This document shows, one piece after another, positions 11,501 to 22,632 of a DNA stretch of 64,000 bases. This stretch comes from Verticillium longisporum. Its lineage: Eukaryota; Ascomycota; Sordariomycetes; Glomerellales; Plectosphaerellaceae. The stretch is taken from contig JAETXT010000003.1 of the NCBI GenBank assembly GCA_019188255.1, positions 744,001-808,000 of the forward strand, read 5' to 3'. The translations under genes and the position numbers were made by a program. Under the pieces are notes generated by a model. That model did no database searches, was not told where the DNA came from, and saw nothing but the letters and a program-made list of their open reading frames with translations. The number at the start of each line of letters is the position of its first letter. Positions within the stretch are counted from its first letter, which is position 1.

Positions 11501-12282
11501 GACCTGTCTGGTGTTGTGCCTCCTTCCATCAAACATGCAGTAGCTTCCGTTCGACTGTTCCCCTGCCGAGCCCTGGATTCTTTTGTTCAACACTTACCTA
11601 GAAAGCGACACGTGTGTGCGATCAACCAGCCCTGCTCGACTCAACCGCCGTTCTCCCACTTGGGTCAGGTACACCTTCCTACCTGGGGAGGAGGAGAAGA
11701 CAACAGCCATCTTTCTCGTGACTTCCTGGACGAAGAGCTCCGTTAATACTCCGCTACACCTGCCACCCCCTCCTCCCTCCTTCTCTCCCTCCAACCAGTG
11801 CTGGCAAGATTCACAAGGACCACTGGCTTCTCCCAGAACGCTTCATTTACCTAGTCAGTTCTTCCTGTCTTTCTCGCCAGCTGGAGCGCCATTCCTCGCC
11901 GAGACGCGACAAGAATACCCTCAGAGATATGACCTGCCGCCTACCCACCAGCCAGCCCTGACTCGCACCCTAAGAGGGCCTACCTACCTACACAGACCGA
12001 CAGTGTAGAGCCTCACCTGTCCTGCCCCGCTGCGCCGACAACCTTCGGCTCGCAACCACCTGGCATTGCGCGACCTGCGTTGCCACCACTTCGATTTCTC
12101 TTTCGCCTTCAGTCTCTACAGCCTTCATCTAGGGTTGGGCGACTTCTGCGTTCTGCTTGCGCATCGTGAGGACGGACACCTCGCTATCGATCGAGAATGC
12201 CCAGCTCACCCAGCAACTCAGTCTGCGCCGCCTATCCAAAACCATCAACCTAGGTTCTAGGTGCGCGCATCGATCATTCGTT
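8545..12282. other. Long intergenic region and kinase 5' leader
   Basis: About 3.7 kb without a convincing gene. Many overlapping short frames occur on both strands, but none has consistent protein character or splice structure. Base composition is normal, so RIP did not spread past the right LTR. The last 900 bases are pyrimidine-rich on the plus strand, as in long fungal 5' leaders. Lineage-specific small genes or noncoding RNAs cannot be excluded. Confidence 0.5.
11378..11402. repeat. TACC tetranucleotide array with AGGTACCT palindrome
   Basis: Tandem CTAC/TACC units run into AGGTACCTACC, giving a partly self-complementary array. The same motif recurs at 17255-17280 and in part at 34915-34930. 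Confidence 0.6.
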
Positions 12283-15200
12283 ATGGAACCTCCTCGACAA
12301 GCTTTGTGGCCGATTGGGCTCCTGGAACCGGACCCACGTCCCTCCTTCCTCGTGCAGCTTCCAGCTTCGTCCGATACCGTCACCGATGCGACTGTCGTCT
12401 ACCAAAACCCAGCCTTGGCTTCCCATGGTGATCTGCAGAGCACCATTACGCTTTTCCCGGAGCAACATGGCGAACCATTCTGGTCTTGGATTATCAACCC
12501 CGAGGTCGGCGGTGCAGGCTCGCCCTGGTTTTCGTTCCGGGGCTCGATCTGGACAAAGGTCGTACTCCAGACCCGATGGATCATTGTCGGCAGCAACGAA
12601 ATCCACCCGCCAGAGGCGCCTGCCGTCCTTGGCCCCCCCTCCATCTCCCGCGTTCAGTCATCGCAAATGCGCCTGGACGGCCTCGATCATCTCAACCGCT
12701 CCATGATCAAAAGCCAGTTCACAGAATCAGCGCCTACAACACCCGTCGTCAACCCACGTCTTGAATCTGATAAGCCACGACCTGCTAGGGTGCTTAGTGA
12801 ACCGAACCAAAAGGCTATCGAGATAGCACACGGCCAAGAGTCGTTCCTCGAGATTGTAGAAGCTACGGACTGGGACAGCACACCTCTTGGACCCATGGAC
12901 AGCTGGCCACCTCTCCTACAACAAACGTACAGCCAGATGCTTTGTAACTCTCAACCGACAGCCATATACTGGGGCGAAGACTTCACAACGGTCTACAATG
13001 AAGCATTTAGTTTGCTCGTCGGTTCACGGCATCCTTCTACTCTCGGCAAGCCCATGCGAGATGTCTTTCCCGACATGGCCGGCCAGATTCAGAAGCTCAT
13101 GGATACGTCAGTGAAGAAGCAACGCGCCAGCAACGAGGACGAAACGCGCTTCTTCGTCGATACTCCCAGCCGCCCACCGTTAGAGACGTATCTCAAGTGG
13201 TCTATCGTGCCGCTGACCCAGGACAACAAGTGCTACGGCTTCGTCCACCACATTTCAGAGACCACGCTGTATCAACTTTTCCGAAGACGAATCAAGATGC
13301 TGGTGAACATGGGCGAGGAGCTGGGCACGGCAAAGGATGTCAAGTCGCTGTGGGGCAAGCTCATCAACGAGTTCGCCAGTTATGAGCCGGCGTACGATAT
13401 TCCACTGGCAATTCTGTACTCTATCGAGAAGGACGAAAGCGTACACGAAGGAACGACCACAAAGTACGCATCGTCACGGATTTGTCACTTTGAAGGCGCC
13501 TTGGGTGTTCCGCCAGGCCACCCCATCACCCCTGAGCAGCTGCGCCTGAGTGAAGCTGACGACGGGCTGGCACCACAGATTCGCAGGGCGCTGCAAGGCA
13601 GAAAACCCTTGTTGATAAGTGAAGCTGACGGAAGCCTGCCGAAGGACCTGCTTCAAGGTCTTCAGTGGCGTGGCTTCGGTGATCCTTGTGACCTCGCCAT
13701 CGTTCTTCCCATCCGTCCAACGAGAGATGAGGAGGAGATGGGTGTCCTCATACTTGGTCTCAACCCACGCCGGCCCTACGACGATGCGTACAAGCTCTAC
13801 ATCAGGCTTCTCAACCAAAAGTTAAGTATGTCTCTTGCCTGCACCGTGCTGTTGCAAGAGGAAAGACGGCGTGGCCGGACTGCTGCCGAACAAGCGGCCT
13901 ATGACCACGCCATGCTCAAAGAGAAGTTGGCGTACCAGATGAAGGAGACAATCGAATACACGAGGCTGTTCCAGACGGTGTCTGAGTTCATCCCCAACGG
14001 TTTCTCAATCGGTGATCACCAAGGCAATATCACCTTTGCCAACCGACTTTGGTATCGCATCACGGGATATCCAGAGGGGCCCGTTTCAAACGCTGGCTTT
14101 CTCGATTGTGTGCTAGAGGAAGACCGTCCTAAGATTCGAGAAGCGTATGAACGACTGAAAAGCAGGGATGAGGTTGATTTTGAATTCCGCATTCGCGAGG
14201 CTGATCACAAGGAGGAGCCAATGAGGGTGCAATCGCCCTTCGAGAATGCCGGCCTCGATTTGGCAGCGGCGGCGCAAGACAGAACAGAAAGACATGTCAT
14301 GGCCCAGGCAAAGGCTGAGCGTGCGGGTGATGGCACCATTATTCGTACCTTTACTTGCCTCACCGACGTCACTGCCCACAAGAAGGTAGCCGACGAAGCC
14401 ATCATGCGAGCACAGCAGGCGGGCAACCTCAAACGCATGGCTGAGCTTGCTACAGTCGGCATGTTTGACATGGACATGAGTGGTCGCTTGCTCGGTGCCA
14501 ACAATGTCTTTTTTGAACTCTGCGGGCTCGCCAAGGTAAATCCCCTGAAGGTTGTGGTTCGACCATGGAGCACTTGCGTTGTGGAAGAGGACCTGCCGAT
14601 TCTGTCCGAGAGCCTGGCACGCCTCAGTCGAGATGCCAAACCACAAGTAGCCGAGATTAGGCTCAAGACTACCTGGATCGCCCAGGACGTGGCGGGTAAT
14701 AGTATCACTGCGCCGCGGTGGGTAAACGCGACGTTCATGCCTGTGCGGGATTCCGACGGCGCGGTGCAGTCGTTTACTGGGTGCCTCAGCGATGTATCGC
14801 TCCCAAAGTGGCAACTGGAGCTCGAAACGGAGAGGAAAGAGGAGGCGATTGATTCGAAGCGGCAGCAGGATAATTTTATCGACATGACATCGCACGAAAT
14901 GCGCAATCCTCTGAGCGCCATCATCCACTGTTCCGATGCCATCATTGCATCATTGGCCAAGGGCCAAGAGCTCTTGGAGCATGGCCCCCGAAGCCCTCGA
15001 AGCCCGCGGTCAGCCTCCTCTGCCACAGATTCGCATGGCGATGGACAAGTCGATCTCTCTCAACTGATTGCCGACAGTATCGACAATGCAGAGACGATCG
15101 TAGCGTGCGCCCAGCACCAGAAACGCATTGTGGATGACATTCTCACCATGTCCAAGTTGGATTCCAAGCTGCTGGCTGTCACGCCGTGCACAGTGAACCC

Positions 15201-16476
15201 CGTGTTGATTGGGCAAGAAGCGCTGAGAATGTTCGACGTGGAGGCGCGGCGGGTAGATATCGATCTCACCATGACGGTTGACCAGTCGTACAAGGATCTA
15301 GGCTACGAGTATCTGGATCTCGACCCGTCGCGCGTCAAGCAGGTGCTCATCAACTTGTTGACCAACGCCCTCAAATTCACCAAGTCGGGGTCGACGCGCA
15401 ACGTTTCGGTCTCGATGAAGGGCTCACGCGAGAAGCCCACCAACGAAACGTCTCCGGTGACCTTCATCCCACGCTCGTGCGAAGAGGATTCCGAGTACGA
15501 GCAGCCAGCACTGGAAGGGCGAGATAATCCGGTTTACCTGATCTTCGAGGTTAAGGATACGGGCCAGGGCTTGTCAGCGGCAGAAAAGGCCAATCTTTTC
15601 AACAGATTCGTGCAGGCCAGCTCGCGGACGCACGTCAAGTACGGAGGCTCAGGCCTCGGGCTCTTCATCTCGCGCCGGCTGACGGAGCTGCAAAGGGGCG
15701 CTATCGGTGTGTCGAGCTTGCCGGGTGTAGGATCAACGTTTGCCTTTTATATAGAGTCGTACGTCCCAACGGAAGAGGCCAGGCAGGAGGCCGAGTTCGC
15801 AACAGACGCCGCGAGGACCAGTCCTCTGACCTTCGGCGCACCGAGCCCCGGACAGCCTGCAGCGGGACATGGGGTGACGAAAGCGCGGACGCCGTCTGTA
15901 AACCAACGGCTCAAGCGACAGGTGGGCAATCAACGCGACCGTCGGCTTGACGGAATCTTGGTTGTGGAGGACAACCTGATCAACCAGCAAATCACACGGC
16001 GCGGCCTTCACGACCGGGGGTTCAGAGTAGACGTTGCCAACCACGGGCTCGAGGCGCTCGAGAAACTGGCAGAGTCGGTTGCGCAGCGACGGGCGCAAGA
16101 GAGGCGAGAAGAGGCGGGCGGCGGCGAAGGTGCGGTAAAGACGACAACGACGGCAGAGGCGGGAAGCGTGCCCCTGGTCATCAACCTCATCCTGATGGAC
16201 ATTGAGATGCCCATTCAGGACGGACTGACGTGCACGCGGCATATTCGTGCGATGGAAAAGGAAGGCAAGGTGTTTTGCGGCGGCGACGGGGGCCGGATTC
16301 CCATCATCGCGGTCAGCGCCAATGCGCGACCGGAACAGATGCAGCAGGCGCGCGAGGCAGGCTGCGACGACGTGCTGGTCAAGCCATATCGGATGCCGGA
16401 GCTCATTGAGAAGATGCACGTCGTGGTACGGCGGGTACGGGCCTTGAGCTCCGCGGCGGCTGTACGGCAAGGATAG
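12283..16476 (+). CDS. Hybrid histidine kinase with response-regulator domain
   Basis: A 1,397-residue two-component sensor that would autophosphorylate on His and pass the phosphate to its own receiver Asp, feeding a phosphorelay. I chose ATG 12283 over ATG 12157 in the same frame, because the 42 extra residues look like leader sequence. In order: PAS-like region near residue 187 (TPLGPMDSWP), a GAF-like stretch about 350-560, PAS regions near 559 and 720, HisKA with the phospho-His in SHEMRNPLS (residue 871, bases 14893-14895), and an HATPase with N box (LINLLTNALKF, about 1020), G1 DTGQG (about 1092) and G2 GSGLGLF (about 1123). The receiver begins at ILVVEDN (about 1225), with phospho-Asp in LMDIEMP (1306) and Lys in VKPYR. 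It has a 20-30 residue Glu/Ala/Thr-rich insertion before the phospho-Asp strand. It is a single exon without membrane segments, so probably a cytosolic sensor. Its signal is unknown. Confidence 0.93.
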   Translation: MEPPRQALWPIGLLEPDPRPSFLVQLPASSDTVTDATVVYQNPALASHGDLQSTITLFPEQHGEPFWSWIINPEVGGAGSPWFSFRGSIWTKVVLQTRWIIVGSNEIHPPEAPAVLGPPSISRVQSSQMRLDGLDHLNRSMIKSQFTESAPTTPVVNPRLESDKPRPARVLSEPNQKAIEIAHGQESFLEIVEATDWDSTPLGPMDSWPPLLQQTYSQMLCNSQPTAIYWGEDFTTVYNEAFSLLVGSRHPSTLGKPMRDVFPDMAGQIQKLMDTSVKKQRASNEDETRFFVDTPSRPPLETYLKWSIVPLTQDNKCYGFVHHISETTLYQLFRRRIKMLVNMGEELGTAKDVKSLWGKLINEFASYEPAYDIPLAILYSIEKDESVHEGTTTKYASSRICHFEGALGVPPGHPITPEQLRLSEADDGLAPQIRRALQGRKPLLISEADGSLPKDLLQGLQWRGFGDPCDLAIVLPIRPTRDEEEMGVLILGLNPRRPYDDAYKLYIRLLNQKLSMSLACTVLLQEERRRGRTAAEQAAYDHAMLKEKLAYQMKETIEYTRLFQTVSEFIPNGFSIGDHQGNITFANRLWYRITGYPEGPVSNAGFLDCVLEEDRPKIREAYERLKSRDEVDFEFRIREADHKEEPMRVQSPFENAGLDLAAAAQDRTERHVMAQAKAERAGDGTIIRTFTCLTDVTAHKKVADEAIMRAQQAGNLKRMAELATVGMFDMDMSGRLLGANNVFFELCGLAKVNPLKVVVRPWSTCVVEEDLPILSESLARLSRDAKPQVAEIRLKTTWIAQDVAGNSITAPRWVNATFMPVRDSDGAVQSFTGCLSDVSLPKWQLELETERKEEAIDSKRQQDNFIDMTSHEMRNPLSAIIHCSDAIIASLAKGQELLEHGPRSPRSPRSASSATDSHGDGQVDLSQLIADSIDNAETIVACAQHQKRIVDDILTMSKLDSKLLAVTPCTVNPVLIGQEALRMFDVEARRVDIDLTMTVDQSYKDLGYEYLDLDPSRVKQVLINLLTNALKFTKSGSTRNVSVSMKGSREKPTNETSPVTFIPRSCEEDSEYEQPALEGRDNPVYLIFEVKDTGQGLSAAEKANLFNRFVQASSRTHVKYGGSGLGLFISRRLTELQRGAIGVSSLPGVGSTFAFYIESYVPTEEARQEAEFATDAARTSPLTFGAPSPGQPAAGHGVTKARTPSVNQRLKRQVGNQRDRRLDGILVVEDNLINQQITRRGLHDRGFRVDVANHGLEALEKLAESVAQRRAQERREEAGGGEGAVKTTTTAEAGSVPLVINLILMDIEMPIQDGLTCTRHIRAMEKEGKVFCGGDGGRIPIIAVSANARPEQMQQAREAGCDDVLVKPYRMPELIEKMHVVVRRVRALSSAAAVRQG

Positions 16477-18311
16477 ACAATGATACTCATTGGCCGATGT
16501 TTCGGATTTATGTGTGCTGCATGTTGCGCCCTCGCTGACTGACAGGAAAGGAGGGGGGGGGGGAGGGGGACTGGCGATACGGAACATGAGGTTCGGGGTT
16601 GGGACGGGGAAAAAAGGAAAGGAAGAAAGAGTACGGCCAGCAGGGTGATGCTGGAAGAAACAGGCCACAGGCGTTGGATGAAACGAGTCGGCTGCAGGAT
16701 ACAGCAGCCAGCAATAAGATGAACAAGAAGCAAAACCCGAGATGCCTACAAGGCGGTGGTGTTTGATGATACCCACCCGGCAGTGATGTTGAAGCGTCGG
16801 CAGGACGGAGGAATAGATAGGTCAGGGAGGAGGGGGGACGAGCCGGACGGCCTGCGGACGGATTAATTGCGACGAGATGAGAGGTGGTCCCGGCCTCTCG
16901 CGGTGGCCTGAAGCGGGAGCCTCGTTCGTGATGTGCTACATGGTACATCGTTCGAGCGCGGCTCTGCGCGCGTGTGCGTTCGTAGGGTCGCAATGGTGGC
17001 GAGACAACCGGGGCGATGGATGTCTGAAGGTCAGGGTTCAGATGGCAGATGGCAGATGCAGTGATGGATCGGAGCAGAGAGGTACCTGACTGAGGTGCGT
17101 GCCCGGGGGGGGTGTGAGGTCAGAGACGGAGAAATTCGCCATTGGCTGAGGCGTGGGGAAGTGGCCCGATGAGGACGGTGCCAGGTACGAAGACGAGGGC
17201 GAAGGCTATCGCGATTGGGGGTTCTGGAAGGGCGGCTTTGGGTGCCTCGGGTGCCTACCTACCTACGTAGGTACCTACCTTATTAGGTACCTTGGGTGTC
17301 TGAGGTAACTGCTGCTAAGCAGGTGTGCGCGGTTCTGGTGAGATGTGCCAGGTGCTAGGTACCTTGTAGCATCTCTATCGCACCCAGACCTCGACGTGGG
17401 GTAACAAGGCACCTTACTCAACCCCCCCTGGATCCACCCCCCACGATTTAGCCTGAGGAGGGATTGTCCACTGTCATGGTCACTCTCACAGCACCCAAGT
17501 CTGGGTGCGAAAGGATCCATGATTTTTTTGTCACGGCATGCGTCCGCGTAACAAGAGAAGACGCCGAGGATATACACCAAGATTGCTAAGCAGAGGATGC
17601 GAGACGTAATGATTAGATACTCCCAAGTTGATCTTGGTGCCTCTGCTTTGAAATGCTACCGTGAGAAAGAGGGGCACTGGGTTTCGGGGGAGGGGGCCAG
17701 GAGCGGGTACCCGGAGGGGCACAAGGCCATGATGCTCCCACCCACGCTGTCTATCCAGCCGTCCATTTCAGCGAGGCAGGCAAGTCATCAGATGTTCGCG
17801 TAGAGGCTCCGAGGATCCCCCTGGCCCCTTGAAGGTGACGGGCGGGATCTGGAAGCTTAGCTGGAGGCCACGCCACGTTAGTCTAGCCTGGGCTGATACC
17901 TACCGGCACACAAGGACCAGGACGAGGATGAAGGATGGAGGACGATGGATCCATCGTACCTTTGGCCGCACCCCTACGCCTACGCCTGCGCCTACGGACG
18001 TCGCACAAAAGATGGTGCGCGCCGCCGCCCCTCCGGTCCGTCCGACTGGGGTATGTCGTGCCTCACCTTCCATCCCCAAACGAAAGGACGAGGGTGGGGG
18101 GGGGGCGTATCCTGACTGACTCCAAAGTACTTAAACCCCCCCAGCTCTCTGCCCCTCACAGCCTACTACCATTCCCAATTGACCAAGGCAGACACACCTC
18201 ACATCCCTTCCCACGCACAGCAAGCAAGATCATCAAGAGCTCCGACGGCGAGGCACATAGTTCCGCCTCTCCCCCGCCTCTCTCCTCCTCGTCCCTTCGT
18301 CCCTCCGTGGC
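16477..18311. other. Intergenic region
   Basis: No supported gene. It contains a GGGG-rich tract just after the kinase, the TACC palindromic array at 17255-17280, and a pyrimidine-rich stretch before 18312 that is probably the leader of the next gene. The minus-strand open frame across 15733-16776 is the shadow of the kinase 3' end. Confidence 0.55.
17255..17280. repeat. Inverted TACC/GGTA array
   Basis: CTACCTACCTACGTAGGTAC followed by CTACCT is centred on TACGTA and can fold back on itself. It lies in intergenic DNA. Confidence 0.65.
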
Positions 18312-19146
18312 ATGAAGCTAGCGCTCCGCCGCATCCCCCATCGCATCCCGACGCTTTCCGCGCGCCACCACCACCAGCAGCAGAACCAGCACACCTCGGC
18401 TGCGCACCGCACGAACCCGACCGCCTCGCACGCGAGATCGTCCGGCCACAACGCCATTCCGCTTCCGAACCGTCTCTCCGTCCAGAGTCGAACCCCAGGC
18501 ACGCCGACGCATAGCCAGCCGCTCGCCGCACGCTTCTATTTCTCGACATCGACGACACGGCACACCAGCCCACGGCAGACCGTCACAATGGCGAACCGCG
18601 TCCACCGTGTCACCATGTTCAAGCTGCCGAACAAGGACCACCAGGACAAGCTCCTCGCGGCCTACAGGACGCTGTCCGCCGAGCAGAAGAAGGTGCGCTC
18701 CGCTGTCCCCTCCCGTTTGCTGTCCTGTCACGGTGCTCTCGCCTACGGCCGCGTCGATGGCAGAGAGGCGGTCCATGCCGCCTCGAATGATGTTTCCCTG
18801 CGAAACGCTATACCCAGAAAAAAAGAAGAGCTTAATCGGCCCCAGATACTGTCTGTGGCGGGCAGAGCGACAAGACAGGAGAAGCAACGCTGACGAAACC
18901 CCTCCGCAGGACGGCGCCCCCTACATCCTCTCCCTCGTCGTCGGCCCCGCGCTCGCCGATCCCCGCTCCAAGGGCTACACCATTGTGGCCAAGACGGAGT
19001 TTGCGAGCCTCGCCGACATGCGGTGGTACGACGACGAGTGCCCCGCGCACGCCAAGCTCAAGGCCCTCGTGCCCGAGTTTGGCCTCAACCCGCCCGAGGA
19101 CGTCATGTCCATCTACTTTGAGCCGGGGCACGTTGCCGTCTTGTAG
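18312..19146 (+). CDS. Stress-response A/B barrel (Dabb) protein, two exons
   Basis: Exons 18312-18692 and 18910-19146 (phase 0) give 205 residues. The core, from MANRVHRVTMFKL (ATG 18588) to the end, matches the dimeric alpha+beta barrel (Dabb) family: a His-containing first strand, LSLVVGP strand, KGYTIVAKTEF strand, PAH segment and a terminal SIYFE strand. The biochemical role of fungal members is mostly unknown. The 217-bp intron starts GTGCGC and ends CCGCAG. The first 92 residues are rich in Arg, His and Ser, lack acidic residues at the start, and contain RFYFSTS, like a mitochondrial presequence cleavage region. Starting at 18588 would give a 113-residue cytosolic form. Which start is used cannot be told from sequence alone. 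Confidence 0.85.
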
Positions 19147-19563
19147 GCGTGTCGATGCGGTGCTGTCTGATAGGGGGGGCCATGTGGGGAGCAATTCGGA
19201 GGTGGTCAATGGGAAGCGGGGGTGAGAAGCGGATGGATGCGGCATGACGCATGGCGCATGGGCAAAATATCGTAGAGGCCCATCAGGGGTCCGTGGAAAA
19301 CATGTGAATTGAACGTATGAACGAGGCTATGTATGCGCAACATCACTGCTGAAAGAAAAACCACGTCATTTCGTCTGCCTACGTGGAGAGGCATTCATGC
19401 ACCCGTCAGCGACACCTGCCAGGTCACCCCTTTTGGCCCAAAGGTGTCTCTCTCTCTCTCTCCCTCGTGGCATACATTCCGCTATGAGCCATGGTCCCCC
19501 GCTGTCATAACCCCCCTCTACTGACCACACATCAGCCACGTGGCAAAGGCCAAGGCTGGCCCC
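19147..19563. other. Convergent 3' flanks
   Basis: This short gap separates the plus-strand Dabb gene from the minus-strand Mpv17 gene. It has a CT-dinucleotide run near 19448-19464 and no gene. Confidence 0.6.
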
Positions 19564-20415
19564 TCACTCGGCCGCGAACAGGCTCATGTAAATCCCCCAG
19601 CCCACGCCCGCCAGCCCGCCAACAAGGTTCCGCATGGGCACCGTCTTGACAAAGGCAAAGTTGACGAGACTGACGGCGGGCCAGAGGCGCCACCCGGCCG
19701 TGATGATGGGCACAAACTCGCGGCGGACCTGCGCGAGGACGGCGCGCCAGTCGACGCGGGCGTAGTCGATGGCGGCGCCCGAGGCAAGAAAGGCGGCCGA
19801 CTGGGCGGGGCTGTCGAGGCCGGCGGGCCGGCGCATGGCGGCCTTGAGGCCGTTCATGAAGAGGGCAAAGAGGAACGTGTTGACGGCGGCGCCGGCCGTC
19901 TGGTCGAGGAGCGTCTTGGTCAGCGTGTTGCGAATGTTGAGCTTGGGCTCGACGAGGGCCGAGCGGGCGGCTGCCTGGTCGAGGGCGGCGTCGTCAGAGC
20001 GGGCGGCCTTTTCGACGGCGGCTGTCGTGGGCGCCGCGTGGTAGGCGGGGAAGGTCGACTCGAGAAAGTCTTGCCTGGAGAGAGGTGTTGGTCAGAGGCG
20101 GTGCGAAGAATGCGTAGTAGGGGGGGGGAGGAGGTTCTGGCTGGAGGAACAGCATTGCGCTGCGACCATGACGTACCAGAGGTAATTCGGCGGCGTGTTG
20201 ACGATGGTCCAGATGATGAACTGCACGACGGGGACCCAGTCAACGACAAAGGGTTTCTGGTGGAGAGAAGGTCAGCCGTCGGCAAGCAGCGAGCGGAACG
20301 GCCAGGTGCATCTCACATCGTCGCGGAACGACGTCAGGGCCTGGGCCAGAAGATTGGACGTCGCCGACAGGACGACGCCCTGGAGCGTCACGCTGACTAT
20401 CGGGGGCAGAGACAT
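19564..20415 (-). CDS. Mpv17/PMP22 family membrane protein, three exons
   Basis: Exons 20317-20415, 20177-20256 and 19564-20074 (introns of 60 and 102 bp with GTGAGA/CAG and GTACGT/CAG borders) make 229 residues. The family comprises four-helix proteins of the mitochondrial inner or peroxisomal membrane, such as yeast Sym1. The diagnostic C-terminal signature is present: GWRLWPAVSLVNF, then FVKTVPMRN and a final WGIYMS. Hydrophobic segments fall near residues 5-25, 35-60, 120-140 and 185-225. A middle insertion rich in Ala, Asp and Glu (about residues 70-105) is longer than in short family members. The N-terminus lacks an obvious presequence, so the membrane it inhabits is uncertain. Confidence 0.85.
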
Positions 20416-21494
20416 GTCGGCGGTGTGTTTCTGGGGAGTATCGGAGGCGAGCGAGAGAGTGTGGCTGGTCCGAGGGACCCGAGCTGTCGACTGTGTGGAG
20501 GATCGGCCTTTATATACGAACACCGATCAACGACGGATCAATCAGCCGTGATCCCGGCGTCGCAATGAGGATCCGGTCCGGCGTGCAGGTGTGATGTCGG
20601 TGGAGATGGAGAGAGAGAGAGAGCTCAGTCGCCAAAAGGAGCTTAAAAGGCGGCGTCTTCTGTGGCGGTTGGTTTGCTCAACAGGTACAAGCAGTAGACC
20701 AAAATCGAGGAATTGTCATGGAACAAAAATCAAAAAGGGACAGGCCTCTACGGCATATATACAGCGAGCAAAAGAAGACAGCCTTTAGAGAGTAGGAGGA
20801 TGCGTAGGTCAACAGCTGACGGGATGTAGGACCGCCATTTGGGACAAGTGGAGGGTCGACGTGGGGTTCGCCAGCAGCCACGACCCTGCGAGCGCCCAGC
20901 GGCAGCTGCCCGCGGGCGGTCTGTGGAGGCGGCTGTACTGAGCAGCACGGCAAGCACTACAAGCACTGCCAATGTGGGGGAGCGACTCGACCGTTTAAAC
21001 CTGTCCGGGACTAGCCATTGACGACACCGTGTGGACGCAGAGGGGACATTGATCTTTGCCGAAGATTCACCGCCAGCAGTTTTCCGCCTTTCCGCCGAGG
21101 ACCACGCCCATGTCAGCCTCAGCATATCACGTTTTGGGATTCACACGGCTGGCTTGAAAAGACAAGTCCTCTTCTGTTTTGACATGCATCTATCGCTTGA
21201 CTCCCAGTCATGAAACTCGTCGCTTGTTGCCACTCCCCTGCGAGGCACCTCCCGCGACACCTGTGATCATCCTGCTTCCGTGCCTAACTCCAGAGCCTGC
21301 GTCTTCCCCATGTTCCCCCTTTGAAATGTGCGTGCCTGCCAGCCAGTCCCTTTGGATTGATATGGATTGATATGTCGTGCTAGTATGGTGCACCTTGGCG
21401 CCCGTGACGGCCCCCATCGCCTCTGCCAAGGGTGCTGTCCCATACGTTGACCGTTTGTATGTTGCTTTCGCGCCTAGGATGGTCTCACCCCAGA
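20416..21494. other. Intergenic: Mpv17 promoter and YIF1 3' flank
   Basis: About 1.1 kb between two minus-strand genes. A GA-dinucleotide run lies at about 20604-20622. No coding pattern is seen. Confidence 0.55.
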
Positions 21495-22632
21495 TCAAGG
21501 CCGGGTCAGAACCCACATGCCCAGCAACTGCGCGCCGTACGAGTAGCCGAACAGAAACTGCGTCCGCTGGTTGCGCTTCGCCCGCGAGTCTGTCTGCATC
21601 TGCATACCGCCGCCTTGAATGTTGTTCTCTGGAAGGAGGACGTACTTCAACGACCGCATCTATCCCAGTGTCAGCCTTGGGAATCTAGTTGTGCCTCACG
21701 CAAGGAGAAAAAGGACCAAGGAGAAAAGGGACCAAGGAGAAAAAGGGGACATACCAAGAAGAACGAGTTGGCGAGGAACGTGTAGAGGAAGACGGTCCAG
21801 CCCACCCAGCCACCGGTACCCTTGCCGCCGTTGACAATCTCGCTGACCGTCACCGTCACGATGATGCCGATGAACTTGTAGCCCGAGTACGCAATGAGGT
21901 CGTACAGCTGCGAGTCGTTGGATATGCCAATGAGGTAGCATCCCAGCTTGAGGATGGCAATCTCGACAACGACGACGACGAGACCCCACGACGCCGTGAT
22001 GCCGAGGAGCTCAGGCTGGAACTGGCCGCGGAGACCGGCGATGAGGGTCGACAGGAGGATATACGTCACGAGGGCCATGACGGGGATGTACATGTCGGGG
22101 CTGTTGACGTCGTCGCGCGGCGGCAGGTAGAAGCCGTCCTGGCCGTTGGGGCCCGTCGCCTGTTTGCGCGACCAGGGCTTGTGCCGCCAGGGGAAGAGCA
22201 CGAGGAAGATCTTGTTGATGACGTACGAGTTGGTGACGTTGAAGTAGTGCTTGAGCGCGTTGACGTTGACGTAGCGGTTGAACTGCAGAGTGTGTGTTTT
22301 AGCTGGGGGCACGGCTCGCCATGCTTGGTGCAGCAACCGGTCAGGGAACCCACGTTCTGCTCCATGTACTCCTGGCCATGCTTGAAGGCCGTTTGGCCAA
22401 ACTGAGCCGCGACCTGCGCCGTCGGGTCGTTCATAAACTGGCCGTATGCGCCAAAGACATTGCCGCTCGAGCCGCCTTGCTGCTGGTAAGGGCTGCCGCT
22501 GTAGCCCTGTTGCGAGCCCTGCTGCGATACTGGTGGAGGGGGAGACCGGAGCTGGGGGACTGTCGAGACGTGTTGCGGGACGGGGTGGTGCAAGGGGGGC
22601 GATTGCCCGTATGTGGTCGGCCGCTGCTGCAT
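21495..22632 (-). CDS. YIF1: YIF1-family ER-Golgi transport protein, three exons
   Basis: Exons 22354-22632, 21755-22282 and 21495-21659 encode 323 residues. Yif1/Hrf1 proteins are multi-pass membrane proteins that work with Yip1 in COPII vesicle traffic between ER and Golgi. The cytosolic N-terminus is Pro/Gln/Ser-rich; then come FGQTAFKHGQEYMEQN and FNRYVNVNALKHYF, the conserved entry to the membrane domain, followed by about five hydrophobic segments and MRSLKYVLLPE near the end. Both exon 1 and exon 2 end in phase 0. Intron 1 (71 bp) is GTGGGT/CAG; intron 2 (95 bp) is GTATGT/TAG. Intron 2 carries three tandem 16-bp units. The start lies 673 bp from the divergent SRP receptor gene. Confidence 0.92.
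21702..21750. repeat. Three 16-17 bp tandem units inside YIF1 intron 2
   Basis: AAGGAGAAAAAGGACC and two near copies occupy 21702-21717, 21718-21733 and 21734-21750, directly after the 5' splice site of the intron (minus strand). Confidence 0.85.

Noticed and set aside
15733..16776. 347-codon minus-strand frame overlapping the histidine kinase end
   Set aside because: Shadow of the receiver domain, and low-complexity Pro/Ser in the downstream part.
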